Assembly: GCA_020343435.1 (NCBI GenBank)
Contig: CP070794.1
Span: 190,413 to 235,373 of the forward strand
DNA from: an archaeon
GTDB taxonomy: Archaea; Nanobdellota; Nanobdellia; Pacearchaeales; UBA284
DNA length: 44,961 bases
Direction: 5' to 3'
A program made the translations under genes and the position numbers. Positions 1-10,562 of the stretch are shown here, one piece after another. The notes below the pieces were generated by a model. That model saw only the letters and a list, made by a program, of their open reading frames with translations. It was not told the DNA's origin and did not search any database. The stretch's first letter is position 1. The number at the start of each line of letters is the position of its first letter.

Positions 1-1709
1 AAGCAGAAAATGCATTTAAAGAATGTATAAATGTAAAAACAGAAGATGCAATAAGAATTGCAAGTTTTCAGGGAGGATGGATTTATCTTCCTGAATTTGA
101 AGCAGGATCCCCATTTATGCCTTTCTCAAGTTACTTTAATTTCTTAGGTACATCAGTTCCTTACTGGTTCTATGTTTCAGGAAATGGATTAAAGGATTAT
201 CAAGTTCCAGATAAATTACAAATACAAGACCAATTAAGCACTTGGTTGAAACAAGAAATACAAGATTGTGAAATAAATATCGAAGGAACTGAAATAGAAT
301 TCTCAGGAGAACCTCTAGTTTATAGTAAAATAAATTCAAGATCTGTAGATATAGAAGTTGTTTGGCCAATGAGGGTAACTAAACAAGATACAACAAGTGT
401 TGTGGAAAAACATAATGTAAATGTAAAATCTAATTTTGGAAATATGTATGAAGATGCTATAAGGATATTCCAAAATGAAAATTCTTCTTTATTCTTAGAA
501 GAGTATAGTTTAGATGTTCTTAACTTATATGCGCCAACAACAAGAGTAGAATTAAGTTGTACTCCAAAAATATGGACAACAGAGCAAGTTAGTCAAGACA
601 TTAAGGAAGCTCTATCTGCAAACATTGGAATGATTAAATTCAATGGAGGATATTACAGACTATCTAATAAAGATCATAAATACTTTGAGGTTAATGTTCC
701 TGTTGATAATCAAGTAAATTTAATTTATAATCCCTCATGGAATACAAGATTAGAAGTTTGGCCTTCTGAAAACGGAATAATGAAAGCAGATCCTGTTGGA
801 ACTCAAGCAGGTTTGGGAATAATAGGATTTTGTTATGTGTCTTATCATTTTGTTTATGATTTAGCTTTCCCAGTTTTAGTTCAAGTAACAAAAGAAAACG
901 AAGTATTCCAATTCCCTGTAATAGTTTTAATTGATAAAAATGTAGCAAGGGAGGCTGAAACTGAAAATGCTTCAATAGCAACTTATGAAATTTGTGATCA
1001 CAAAGCACAAACAGCAACAGTATTTACTTATGATCAGAATTCAAATCCTGTTGAAGCAGATATTTACTTTAAATGTATAAATCAGATCTGCCCTATCGGA
1101 AAAACAAGGATAGAAGATGGAAATGCAAAACTAACTACAAGGTTCCCAGAATGTTTCACAAGTTTAATAATTGCAAAAGCTGAAGGATATGAAGATTCTT
1201 TTGTTCAAATCTCAAGTAATGAACCATTTGTTCAAAGTATGTTCTTAGAAAAGAAATATGAATTAGAAATAGATATGGATCTACAAGTTAATGAAAGAGC
1301 AATAATCACCTTTGAATCTGAAAATAAAAAATTCAGTGTATTTTATCCTCATCAAGATAAAGTTAATCTTTCAGAACAAGGATATGATATTGATGTTAAG
1401 GTTTTCAAAGAAACTAGTTTAAGATTAGGAACACAAACAGGACAAATGTGTGTGAATGTTCCTGGGGGATTAGGATTGCCTTTCTTAGATAAACAAGAAT
1501 GCTTTGATTTAGAGATTCCAGAACAAACTGTAACAGAAGTTGTCTTTGGGGGAGGATTCACAACAAAGTATTTCGAAGAATCAGAACTAAAATCAAGTAA
1601 TAAATTAGAGATTAAACATGAAGAATTTGCTATTCCAACTTCAATTGAAGAATTATCAGCAATCTATGAGTTGTTAGAAATAGCTGAACTTCAAGTTAAC
1701 TTAAAATGA
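1..1709 (+). CDS. Extracytoplasmic pilus-associated-like protein, 5' end outside window
   Basis: The reading frame is open from the first base (first complete codon at base 3) and ends at 1709, giving 568 visible residues; the true start lies upstream. The visible N-terminus reads as a helix with one Cys (AFKECINVKTEDAIRIAS) followed by GGWIYLP, then beta-rich sequence with scattered cysteines, as expected of an extracellular domain. From memory of similar DPANN proteins this layout often follows an N-terminal K-K-G-Q pilin-like anchor, but that part is not visible, so it is inference. The stop overlaps the next start by 4 bases (ATGA), so it is co-transcribed with the giant secreted protein. 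No enzymatic motif was recognised. Confidence 0.75.
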   Translation, partial: AENAFKECINVKTEDAIRIASFQGGWIYLPEFEAGSPFMPFSSYFNFLGTSVPYWFYVSGNGLKDYQVPDKLQIQDQLSTWLKQEIQDCEINIEGTEIEFSGEPLVYSKINSRSVDIEVVWPMRVTKQDTTSVVEKHNVNVKSNFGNMYEDAIRIFQNENSSLFLEEYSLDVLNLYAPTTRVELSCTPKIWTTEQVSQDIKEALSANIGMIKFNGGYYRLSNKDHKYFEVNVPVDNQVNLIYNPSWNTRLEVWPSENGIMKADPVGTQAGLGIIGFCYVSYHFVYDLAFPVLVQVTKENEVFQFPVIVLIDKNVAREAETENASIATYEICDHKAQTATVFTYDQNSNPVEADIYFKCINQICPIGKTRIEDGNAKLTTRFPECFTSLIIAKAEGYEDSFVQISSNEPFVQSMFLEKKYELEIDMDLQVNERAIITFESENKKFSVFYPHQDKVNLSEQGYDIDVKVFKETSLRLGTQTGQMCVNVPGGLGLPFLDKQECFDLEIPEQTVTEVVFGGGFTTKYFEESELKSSNKLEIKHEEFAIPTSIEELSAIYELLEIAELQVNLK

Positions 1710-4700
1710 TAAAAAAAATACTAATTGCAATGTTTGTTTTGGTAGTCTTAATCAGTTTTGTTAGTGCTGAAAACAATACAAGCACTGTAATAATACAGAA
1801 TCAAACTCTACCAAACTATTTTTATCCAGGATATGGACAAGATCCTTCATTAGCTCCTTCCTGGCAACAAGGGCATTGTAATGAGAGTTCTATGGATTTC
1901 ATTGTTATGACAACTCCAGATGCTTGTGAAAATGTTCCAGTAAGATCAGATGTTTTAGAAGAAAATGAGGTCCCTGTTTTTTGTAAATTAACTGCTATAA
2001 AAATCAATCCTCTAATACAAGTTCCTTATATAAAGAATATAGTTCCAATTGTAGAAAATAAATCTGAACAAATATATGATGTTGCATTCTTCCCTTCAAA
2101 AACAGCTTATTCTTATTATGATTATTCTCAAGGAAGTTCTAAAAATAACGAACTTACAGGTTCTCCAACAATGAATGATATTGGTTATTTAATGATAAGA
2201 TTAAAAAGAGAACCAGTAGAATCTGAAATGCCTGATAGTGTTTCTGTTGATCTAACTGCTAAGATAACCTATGATGTTGCAAAAAGTTTTGGTATTCATG
2301 AGAATACATTAGTTCTTAAAAAAATGACAGATGAAGAATGGAGAAGAAATTATAAACAATATCAGTTCTGGCAAGGAAAAGGATACTTAAGATTATTAGA
2401 ATTAGAAGGAACAAGTAAAGCAAAGATAGCTTTGTATACTAATCCAAACAGTGCTCCCTTCTTTACACAAGTGATGGGTGAAGGAGATAAAACTCAAGAG
2501 ATTAAACTTCCTTATTATTATTGTGATGCTGGTCCACAGATACAAGTTGAAAAGATCTCAAAACCAGAAACAAGAGCAAGGATGATTGTAAATGGAAATG
2601 AATTACTTTTAACACAAAATGATGAGATCTTAGATTCTAGATGTCATGTTTCTCAAATAGATCCTTCTGAATACTCTTATTCTGGAAGAGTTGCAATAAG
2701 TTGTATGGGGCAAGTTGGAGAAGGATCAAACATATTATCTTTAAATGAAGTTAGAGCAAAATTAGGAGTTGGTGGAGAAGATAAAACTTATTCAATTGGT
2801 GAAAAAATAGATAGTGAAGGAAAATACTATTATCTTGGTTTTGCAGGAAGAGAGTATGAAAGAACTGAAGGCGCTTTATATTCCACAGATTACATTGTAG
2901 TTTATGGGGGATTAACAGATGAAAATGGAAATAAAAAAGAAATTAATGAACAAAGGAGACAAAGAGTCTCTACAATCTTATCAGAAATTGATAGAAAAAC
3001 TCGTTCAGATGGAGAATCTATTGTTGAGTTAAGTAATTCCCAACTTACAGGTAAATTTAGAGATAAGGATAAAACTCTTGTTGAAAAGATCGGGGAGCTA
3101 ACAATCATTTCAAGAGCTGCTTCGAAAAAAGGAATAAAAGTTATTAAAGTAGAGGGTCCAGTTGATGCAAAATATCCTGATGAACAAGAAAAGGCATATA
3201 AAGAAGCAATACAACAATACAGAGAAGTTGCTTATTCTTATACAAATATAAGAGATGTTGAAAGAGAATATTATGGAATAATAGCTTTAGAAAAAGCAGC
3301 AGATCTTGCAAAATTCTTTGATAAAGGAGATGATCAAATGAGTTTGTTATTAGAAATTCTAGATAGATATAGTGATTCAACTGATGCTACAATAATGGGA
3401 AAACTTGATGAGATAAGATTAAGAATATCAAAAATAGCAGGAACAGGTGGGAAATCAACAACTGTTCTTAAAACTAATCAGGGATCTTATTATATTCAAT
3501 TACTTTCAGTAGAAAGACCTGGGGCAAACACTTTAGTTGCAAGAGTAGAAGAAGAGGGAATAAGACAGGACTATACATTAAACAGCCGTGTTAATGGTTG
3601 GTTTGTAAAAGATATTAGTGAAAGAAGTATGACTTTTGAAAAAATAGCAGGAAGTGAAGAAAGAACTGTAGTTGTTGGAAAAATAATCTACTTACCAAAT
3701 AAAGAAGGGGATGAAAATATAGATGTTGAAATAAAACTTTTAGATACTGAAATTAATCTTGAAGCAACTGTAACACTTATTCCATTTGAATCAAATAGAT
3801 TTACAGAAGCTAATTTCTCTGTAGATATTGGTATTAGTAAAAGAGCTATTCAGTTAAGTCCTGAAAAAATAAACAGCCTGGTTGATAGATTAGATGGAAT
3901 GATAAGTGCTTTAAACAAAGTTTCAGATGTTCTTAATAAAACAACAACTTTATGGCAAAAAGCTTGTTTTGTTGGAGGAACTGCATTGTGGTTAAAGAAT
4001 GTAGTTACAGGAATAACTGGAGGAACAACAGCAAGAAGAAAAGTTATGGGTAAATGGGGAAGTTTATGTGGTAATGAGGAATATAGAAAAGAAGCTGCTT
4101 ATGAAGAATTTGGTGAAAACAGAGATATTAGTGTATCAACATGTTATCAATTAAAAGAAAATGAAATAAACCAGGATGTTGAAACATACAAAAGAGCTTC
4201 TAAAAAAGTTGAAGAGTATGTGAATAAAATAAAAGAACATGATAAAGTTATAAGTAAAGGTGGATTGTTGGGATTGTCTCAGTTCGTTGATGAAGATGAG
4301 TTTATGAAAGCTGCTCAAGAAGAATTCCCTGATGAATTAAAATCAATTAAAGTAAAAGATGCTAATGGAGAAGAATTACAAATTTCACAATTAGCAGAAA
4401 GATTAGAAGAATTATATGAGGGTGGAAAAATATACAGAGGACACCTTAGTGAAACAATTTTAGATCTTTATGTTCTAAAAGAATGTAGAGAAAGTTCAAA
4501 CCCAGATATTTTTACAAGTTCAGCAATATGTAATCAATCAGAACAAACAATTTCAGCTTCTTTAGCTTCAATTAAACAATATTTAGAAGGACCAACTAGA
4601 AGAAGATTATTAGAAAACGCTGAGGAATCAGGAGATCCTCTTTACACAATAAGAGAAGGAATAGAATCTTCTTATGCTTCCATATCTTTAGGAAAAGTTT

Positions 4701-7700
4701 CTCAAATTGAAAGACCTGTTTGGGAAGCTGAGAAGCTTTGTAATGAAGGAAGTAAAGAGAATCCTGTACCTTACACTATATCATCAACAATCAAAGGACA
4801 AACAATTCTAAGATTAGAAGATACTGGAGATGGAATGTATAAAATAATAAAAGCATATACTTTCAAACAAAAACTAGATGGAAGTTGGGATATTAATAAA
4901 GATAATAATGAAGAATGTATAGCTATAACAGAGATTGAAAAAGAACTTGGAATTGAAAATTCTGTAATTGTTCCAATAGATCCTAAATCTTGTGGAAACA
5001 ATAGAATACTAGACCCTGAAATTAAATTCTGGCAATCTGGACATTATGAAGGCACAATAGCTTTAATGCCAATAATAAGAGTTTCAGGATGGTATTTAGC
5101 AACTCAGAGTTATACTGGTTTTGAAAATGAATTAGTTGCATTTAAGACAAATGGTGATCTAAATAGTTTCTGGATATGTAATGTTGGGCCAGATGGAAAA
5201 GTAGATTTTGATTTCAATTATGGTCCAAAAGGAGATGATGCTGCTTGTTGTACTAAGATTTCATTACCTGTTTTATCAGGAGAGGATATTTTAATTCCAC
5301 CTTTAGAAAATCCATCACAAGTAATTGAAAATGCAAAATCTTGTGTAAGAAAGGCAAAAGAGGAGTATGACAAAGGTAAGAAGAAAATAGATACTGGGAA
5401 ATGTGGAACTTATACCCTTGGGGCTCCACCAACTAATGTTCCTTCTGTACAATGTGAAGAGTTTATGTCCCCTACAGATTGTAGAATAATGTATAATTTA
5501 TGTGATCCTGTAATTTGTCCAGCATCAAGATGTAATTTTGGAGGAAGATATCCTACTACAAATGTTCAAAGAGAAGGAATAATTGGATCTTTGTTATTAT
5601 GTGCTCCTAATTTTGATAATGGAAGAGGAGTTTTAGTTCCAGTATGTTTAACTGGATTAAATCAGGGAGTTCATGACTTTACAAAAATATTAGAAGCTTA
5701 TCAAGCATGTTTAAAAGAAAACTTAGAATCAGGAAAAACAGTTGGGGTTTGTGATGATTGGCATAGTATATATGTTTGTGATTTCTTCTGGAGACAACTA
5801 AATCCAATAATAAAGTTTGGTTTACCTGCAATAGTTGATCCTTTCCTTGGAGGAGGTGAGTATAGTGCATTTTCAGAATCTTGGCAGAATGCAATGGATT
5901 CTCTAAACTATTTCACTGAAAGTTATGCAAAACAAAAAATAAGTGCTTTCAAACAAAGAGTAACAGACCAAGTTGGAACAAAAGTTTGTGACAAGTTTGT
6001 TTCAGTAGTATTTCCTTCACCTGGAGAATTCTTAGATGAAATTTCTAAACCAGAACTTTATGCAAATGCTTTTGCAACAAAATATGAGGTTCCAAACACA
6101 GGACCAACACCAGAATCTCATTATAAGATACATTACATGATTTCATCTGGTGATCAAGGAGTTTATTATTCAGTTTATTTAAGAAATCCTCCTGCAGCAG
6201 GTTATTATAATCTTCCTGAACAATACTTTGTACCTGGAGCAACAGGTTATCTACCAGCAGGGCAAGTTGTGGATATGACTCCAGATTTTATGGCAGGTTC
6301 TGGATATAAAGAGATATGTGTAAGATTAAATTCAGAAGAAAAATGTGACTTTGGAACTGTTAGTTGGAACTTTGCTATAGAAGAACTACAAAATATTTAT
6401 TTAGAACACCAAGCAACAAGACCAATTACATCACAAACAGAATGTGAGTCAGGAACCCCATCAATTATTCCAACAGCAACATTAAATCTTCAAGCAATGC
6501 TTGAAGAAGGAATAAGTCCTGCAATTTACAAAAGAGGAATTCAAAGAAGATGTGCAAGTAAAAACCCTGGAGAAGGAACTCAAGAAACTAATCGTTTCAA
6601 AAGAATAGGATATTGCGGAAACCCAGATATTGGTTGTTGGTTGGATATGGATTCTGTAAATAACTCTATTTCAGATCTTAAAATAAAACAAGATGTAATA
6701 GATTATGCAGAAAAAGAAGATATTGCTCAAGCTATAGATAAATTAGGATTAGATGATTGGAAAACAACAGAAAGAAAATTAGCACCTATTGAAGCAAACA
6801 TTAGTGTTTTAGAGGGAGTATTTAAAGAAATTGATGCAGAACTAAGAGCAAATCTAGATGATGATATATCAGATGAGGATAAAGATAAACTCAAAGAAAA
6901 GATACTAGAAAAAGCAGCACCACAACTTAGAATATTAAAGGATTTGATTATAGATACTAGAAAAATTATTGATAAAGCTTATGATACAGAGATGAAAGCT
7001 AGAGCAGAGTATGATCTTGCTAGATTATTAGACCTAAAAGCAAAATTCACAGGAGCATGGGATATTTTTGAAAAAGGTTTAGCAAAACTAAAACTAACTT
7101 GTGTAGACTATTATAAAGGGGTTTGGATGACTCCTGAAAATGGAAAATGTCCTGGAGGTTATATTGATATAAAAGAAGCTACTGCAAAAGAACTTGCAGA
7201 TTATGAAGAAGGAAAGGTTTGTTGTCAAAAAGAAGGAGAGTATAGAAGTAGTTTAGAATCTGAGAACAGAGTATTTGATGTTTGGCCTAGCAAAACTTCT
7301 TATATTTCTGCTGGTATAAAGTTCCCACTAGCTAAAAACTATCTTTTCTTAGAAAATCCTTTAATTGAAAAAGCGAATGTGCAAGAAGTGTTTTCTGTTT
7401 GGGATGGTGTAATAACTGAAATTAAACATCCGTCTTGGACAAACATACTGCCAACAGCAACTACTAGAGTAACTATCCAATATGCTGAAAACCTTTATGC
7501 CGAGTATAGAGTCCCAAGACCAGCAATACAACCAACTCCTCCAAACTTCTTAAGAGGAAGGATAAGAAGCCCTTCACTTGTAAGAGGATTACAGGTTGGC
7601 CAAGTTCTTAGTAGAGGAGATAAGATAGCAGAGTCTGACCAAGATTTACTTTTCTTTTTATACACAGATGAGAATCCTAATAGAAGAGTTAATCCATTAT

Positions 7701-8608
7701 GTTTCTTTACAGATCATAATGTAAATAAGTTTAAAGAAAAGAATATAGAAAAATGGGGGGGAGTATATGTGAGTAATGTATTATGGGATGAAATAGAGAG
7801 GATTAAAGGAGATCCCCCAGATATAATTAGTAGATTAATTTCTATTCTTGGAGGGACTAGCCAAGAAGATGCTATTGAAAATCTTGCAGATGTTCTTGGA
7901 TCTATACCAACAGATGCTGAATGTGAAGAACAATGGTTACGAGTTGGAGAATTTTTCAAGGGTGCACCAGTATTATATTTTGAATGGCCTACAGATCATG
8001 GAGAAATCACAAAATACTTTGGAAAGGAAGTTACTACAATAACCCCTCCGGCACCCCCAGTTGGAGAACCAATAAGATCTTATGAAAGAAATGGAAATAT
8101 ATGGTATGTTTGGAGAACTGAAGATTTTACAAATTTGGTAAAAGAATTGGCTCAAGATGAAGCAATAGCTCAAGGCATAGTGGCTATAGCAACAATTGAA
8201 CAATCAGGAGGTGCAGGACTTTTAGATTTCCCTGAAACAAATGCTTGGGGAGTGATGGTTGTACCAGGTGGTACAAGGAGTAATGCATTTGGATGGGGAT
8301 CAAACTATGTTGGTTGGTTAAGTCAAGATGGGTACTTTGAAGAAAGAGAAGGATCGACAGGAGTTATTAAAAAGTTCGTTGAATTTAATGGTCTAAGTTC
8401 TGGGATAGAATTTATGGAAGAAGTTTGGGGAAGAAGAAGTGCTAGTGGAGGAGTGACAGCAGGCGGAGATGGAGATAAATTTGCAGAGGTTTATATTGAA
8501 AGATGGTTTAGCTCATCCTGGAAAGATGATAAAACTGATTCAAGATATATTCAGAAAAAAGCAGATTTAATGAGGATATGGCAAGGATTAAACCAATATT
8601 TTGATTAA
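1706..8608 (+). CDS. Giant secreted protein with degenerate LytM/M23-like and lysozyme-like domains
   Basis: A 2300-residue protein with a clear Sec signal peptide (K3-K4, hydrophobic 5-21, VSA then EN). The long central part has many cysteines, and residues about 1660-1800 are charged and probably coiled coil. Residues about 1855-2000 follow the duplicated-hybrid-motif pattern of LytM/M23 peptidases: DGVITEI, VTIQYAENLYAEYR, LQVGQVLSRGDKIAESDQ, then LLFFLYTDENPNRRVNP. The catalytic HxH is replaced by LLF, so it is probably inactive. The C-terminus (about 2140-2300) resembles a lysozyme-like fold, with IVAIATIEQSGG supplying a candidate catalytic Glu2165, followed by NAWGVM and FGWG. Both assignments are pattern-based. 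It overlaps the preceding gene by 4 bases and sits 1 base before the next. It presumably acts outside the cell on a wall or surface polymer. Confidence 0.8.
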   Translation: MIKKILIAMFVLVVLISFVSAENNTSTVIIQNQTLPNYFYPGYGQDPSLAPSWQQGHCNESSMDFIVMTTPDACENVPVRSDVLEENEVPVFCKLTAIKINPLIQVPYIKNIVPIVENKSEQIYDVAFFPSKTAYSYYDYSQGSSKNNELTGSPTMNDIGYLMIRLKREPVESEMPDSVSVDLTAKITYDVAKSFGIHENTLVLKKMTDEEWRRNYKQYQFWQGKGYLRLLELEGTSKAKIALYTNPNSAPFFTQVMGEGDKTQEIKLPYYYCDAGPQIQVEKISKPETRARMIVNGNELLLTQNDEILDSRCHVSQIDPSEYSYSGRVAISCMGQVGEGSNILSLNEVRAKLGVGGEDKTYSIGEKIDSEGKYYYLGFAGREYERTEGALYSTDYIVVYGGLTDENGNKKEINEQRRQRVSTILSEIDRKTRSDGESIVELSNSQLTGKFRDKDKTLVEKIGELTIISRAASKKGIKVIKVEGPVDAKYPDEQEKAYKEAIQQYREVAYSYTNIRDVEREYYGIIALEKAADLAKFFDKGDDQMSLLLEILDRYSDSTDATIMGKLDEIRLRISKIAGTGGKSTTVLKTNQGSYYIQLLSVERPGANTLVARVEEEGIRQDYTLNSRVNGWFVKDISERSMTFEKIAGSEERTVVVGKIIYLPNKEGDENIDVEIKLLDTEINLEATVTLIPFESNRFTEANFSVDIGISKRAIQLSPEKINSLVDRLDGMISALNKVSDVLNKTTTLWQKACFVGGTALWLKNVVTGITGGTTARRKVMGKWGSLCGNEEYRKEAAYEEFGENRDISVSTCYQLKENEINQDVETYKRASKKVEEYVNKIKEHDKVISKGGLLGLSQFVDEDEFMKAAQEEFPDELKSIKVKDANGEELQISQLAERLEELYEGGKIYRGHLSETILDLYVLKECRESSNPDIFTSSAICNQSEQTISASLASIKQYLEGPTRRRLLENAEESGDPLYTIREGIESSYASISLGKVSQIERPVWEAEKLCNEGSKENPVPYTISSTIKGQTILRLEDTGDGMYKIIKAYTFKQKLDGSWDINKDNNEECIAITEIEKELGIENSVIVPIDPKSCGNNRILDPEIKFWQSGHYEGTIALMPIIRVSGWYLATQSYTGFENELVAFKTNGDLNSFWICNVGPDGKVDFDFNYGPKGDDAACCTKISLPVLSGEDILIPPLENPSQVIENAKSCVRKAKEEYDKGKKKIDTGKCGTYTLGAPPTNVPSVQCEEFMSPTDCRIMYNLCDPVICPASRCNFGGRYPTTNVQREGIIGSLLLCAPNFDNGRGVLVPVCLTGLNQGVHDFTKILEAYQACLKENLESGKTVGVCDDWHSIYVCDFFWRQLNPIIKFGLPAIVDPFLGGGEYSAFSESWQNAMDSLNYFTESYAKQKISAFKQRVTDQVGTKVCDKFVSVVFPSPGEFLDEISKPELYANAFATKYEVPNTGPTPESHYKIHYMISSGDQGVYYSVYLRNPPAAGYYNLPEQYFVPGATGYLPAGQVVDMTPDFMAGSGYKEICVRLNSEEKCDFGTVSWNFAIEELQNIYLEHQATRPITSQTECESGTPSIIPTATLNLQAMLEEGISPAIYKRGIQRRCASKNPGEGTQETNRFKRIGYCGNPDIGCWLDMDSVNNSISDLKIKQDVIDYAEKEDIAQAIDKLGLDDWKTTERKLAPIEANISVLEGVFKEIDAELRANLDDDISDEDKDKLKEKILEKAAPQLRILKDLIIDTRKIIDKAYDTEMKARAEYDLARLLDLKAKFTGAWDIFEKGLAKLKLTCVDYYKGVWMTPENGKCPGGYIDIKEATAKELADYEEGKVCCQKEGEYRSSLESENRVFDVWPSKTSYISAGIKFPLAKNYLFLENPLIEKANVQEVFSVWDGVITEIKHPSWTNILPTATTRVTIQYAENLYAEYRVPRPAIQPTPPNFLRGRIRSPSLVRGLQVGQVLSRGDKIAESDQDLLFFLYTDENPNRRVNPLCFFTDHNVNKFKEKNIEKWGGVYVSNVLWDEIERIKGDPPDIISRLISILGGTSQEDAIENLADVLGSIPTDAECEEQWLRVGEFFKGAPVLYFEWPTDHGEITKYFGKEVTTITPPAPPVGEPIRSYERNGNIWYVWRTEDFTNLVKELAQDEAIAQGIVAIATIEQSGGAGLLDFPETNAWGVMVVPGGTRSNAFGWGSNYVGWLSQDGYFEEREGSTGVIKKFVEFNGLSSGIEFMEEVWGRRSASGGVTAGGDGDKFAEVYIERWFSSSWKDDKTDSRYIQKKADLMRIWQGLNQYFD

Positions 8609-8609
8609 A

Positions 8610-10541
8610 ATGATAAATAAAAAAATAATCATGGTAATAATTTTGATAGCTCTACTAATCCCAATTACTTTATCTGCATCAGAGAAAAAGCAAGGGATAG
8701 AGATTAAGTTAGATAGTATTGATTCTATAAGAGTTGTTTATGATGGAAGTGTTGAAATGGTAAGGCATTGTGAAAATCCAGATACTATACGTTGCCAACA
8801 GTATGGAAAATCTGTAACATTAAAACATAAAACTGGAGCAAATGTTGAGTTTTATACTTTCTATGCTGGACTAGATCAAATTCTTGTTAGTGAAAATGAA
8901 GAAGATGTAGAGAAAGCAGATTCTATTGGAAAAAGTTCTTCTGTATTTTTTGCAATAGCTTCTCATGTTGATGCTCAGGGAATACCAAGTGAAACAGAAA
9001 GTTATGATCCATTATGTTTCTTCTATAAATCCCAATTAAATGCTAAAAAAATAGATTATGATGAATCAAAAATAAATTATGATAGTGCTGCTTGTGATAG
9101 GGCAAGAAATGTTTTAGGGATTAAAGAAGCTTCAGAAAAAGAATGTAGGGAAGTAACTGAAGGAACATGCAGAACACAACCAGGATGTTGGTATGATGAA
9201 TCTAGAGAAGAGTGTAAAGACTGTCCATCCAAATGTGAGGGAGATTCTCCATTTTTAGGAAGAGCAAATAAATTTAACACAAAAGAATCTTGTGAGCAAA
9301 ATTTATGTTCTTTCTCTACAAAATGTAGATGGAAAGAAGATGAAGAAAAATGTGTTGAAGGGACCCCTTCAGAACCAGGAGAAGAAAAACTAAGTAAAGT
9401 TGCATTAGTTTCTTCAGAAAGTGGTACTGGGTTTACAAGTGCAAGTAAGTTAGTTGAAAAAAGTGATCCAGATGTAGAAGTTTGTGCTGTAGTTCATTTT
9501 AATAACCAGAAATACTCAAGTTCTAAAGTTGCTGAGGAAAATTCTGAAAACATTGGGACCTGGCAATCATCAATGGGAAATTTAGAGTTTGAATGGTATA
9601 AAATTGTTCCTTATGGAAGACATGTCAGATTAGAGGGAATAGATCAAAGTTACACAGCTTATGGTTCAAATGATCCAGATGATCACTTAGATGCAAAATA
9701 TAATCTAGGAATGCTAAAAGATCAGAATGGTGAAAAAGTAGATATTATTCAGTATAAACAAGAACGTTTAGATGGAAGTGATTGGTGTATTGGGGTGGAT
9801 GGTGCTGATGGAACAAAATGGTATAGAGTAGAAGTAGAGTTTTCTGGAGAAACTTATTCCTCTCCAGGAAAAAGAGTAGAAGAAGATGAATTAAATTATT
9901 ATCCTGAAATCTATCATCCTGTAAGAGATACTTTATTAGAAACTGAAGCATATTTTCTAGGAATTGAAAATGTTCATAGAATTAGTAGAAAAAGTGATTA
10001 CTGTAAGGAGAATGGTATAAGTTCCTTTAGTAATGATTATTTAGGATGTCAGTTCATTGAGACAATAGAATCTTTTAAGAAAGTACCATTCTATGGAATG
10101 AGTTTTGAGATTGAAGGAAGATCAATGGCAGATTTCTATAAAGCAATAGAGTGTAATACTCTGCTTTCTGCTGCAGCAAGGATAGTTTATCCTAATAAGG
10201 ACTTTCCAAATAACATAAAAGAATTCCCAAATTCAGATGATATTGGATTAGTTAGAGAAGGAAAACTCTCAGATCTATTAGGGGAACCAATTGAATTTAG
10301 GGTAGGAAATTTGTTATTCATAAGAAGAGTTTCTGGGGATATTACTCATTCTGCAGTACTATATGAGGATAGAGGAGCTGCAGGACGTCTAGATCAGGAA
10401 GATATCTTAATTATGACAGATAATATATGTATCGAAACAAATGCTCCTGCTCCAGAAGTTGTAAATATGGAAGGAAATATCTGTTATCAAAGATTAAAAG
10501 CTTATCTAAATTATGATGTTTTGTTATTAGAAATTATATAA
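8610..10541 (+). CDS. Secreted cysteine-rich protein with NlpC/P60-like C-terminus
   Basis: 643 residues from ATG 8610; an in-frame TTG at 8601 would overlap the upstream gene, and the ATG, 1 base after its stop, is preferred. The N-terminus is a signal peptide (NKK, hydrophobic run, TLSASE). Residues about 170-250 are Cys-rich, with repeated GCW/KCRW-type motifs suggesting disulfide-bonded modules. The C-terminal 140 residues look like a papain-like NlpC/P60 or CHAP domain: DFYKAIECNTLLSAA with Cys515, then VGNLLFI and THSAVLYED with His580. Such enzymes cleave peptide or amide bonds in cell walls. The fold call is by eye and could be wrong. It is the last gene of the operon with the giant secreted protein. 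Confidence 0.75.
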   Translation: MINKKIIMVIILIALLIPITLSASEKKQGIEIKLDSIDSIRVVYDGSVEMVRHCENPDTIRCQQYGKSVTLKHKTGANVEFYTFYAGLDQILVSENEEDVEKADSIGKSSSVFFAIASHVDAQGIPSETESYDPLCFFYKSQLNAKKIDYDESKINYDSAACDRARNVLGIKEASEKECREVTEGTCRTQPGCWYDESREECKDCPSKCEGDSPFLGRANKFNTKESCEQNLCSFSTKCRWKEDEEKCVEGTPSEPGEEKLSKVALVSSESGTGFTSASKLVEKSDPDVEVCAVVHFNNQKYSSSKVAEENSENIGTWQSSMGNLEFEWYKIVPYGRHVRLEGIDQSYTAYGSNDPDDHLDAKYNLGMLKDQNGEKVDIIQYKQERLDGSDWCIGVDGADGTKWYRVEVEFSGETYSSPGKRVEEDELNYYPEIYHPVRDTLLETEAYFLGIENVHRISRKSDYCKENGISSFSNDYLGCQFIETIESFKKVPFYGMSFEIEGRSMADFYKAIECNTLLSAAARIVYPNKDFPNNIKEFPNSDDIGLVREGKLSDLLGEPIEFRVGNLLFIRRVSGDITHSAVLYEDRGAAGRLDQEDILIMTDNICIETNAPAPEVVNMEGNICYQRLKAYLNYDVLLLEII

Positions 10542-10562
10542 AAGAAAAATAAGAAAAAATTC

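Noticed and set aside
7848-8042. Open frame on the plus strand within the giant secreted gene
   Set aside because: Lies in another frame of a long, clearly coding gene; no ribosome binding site or recognisable product.
1706-8608. Calling the giant protein an active M23 endopeptidase
   Set aside because: The HxH metal motif is absent (LLF at that place) and no earlier His/Asp pair is convincing.
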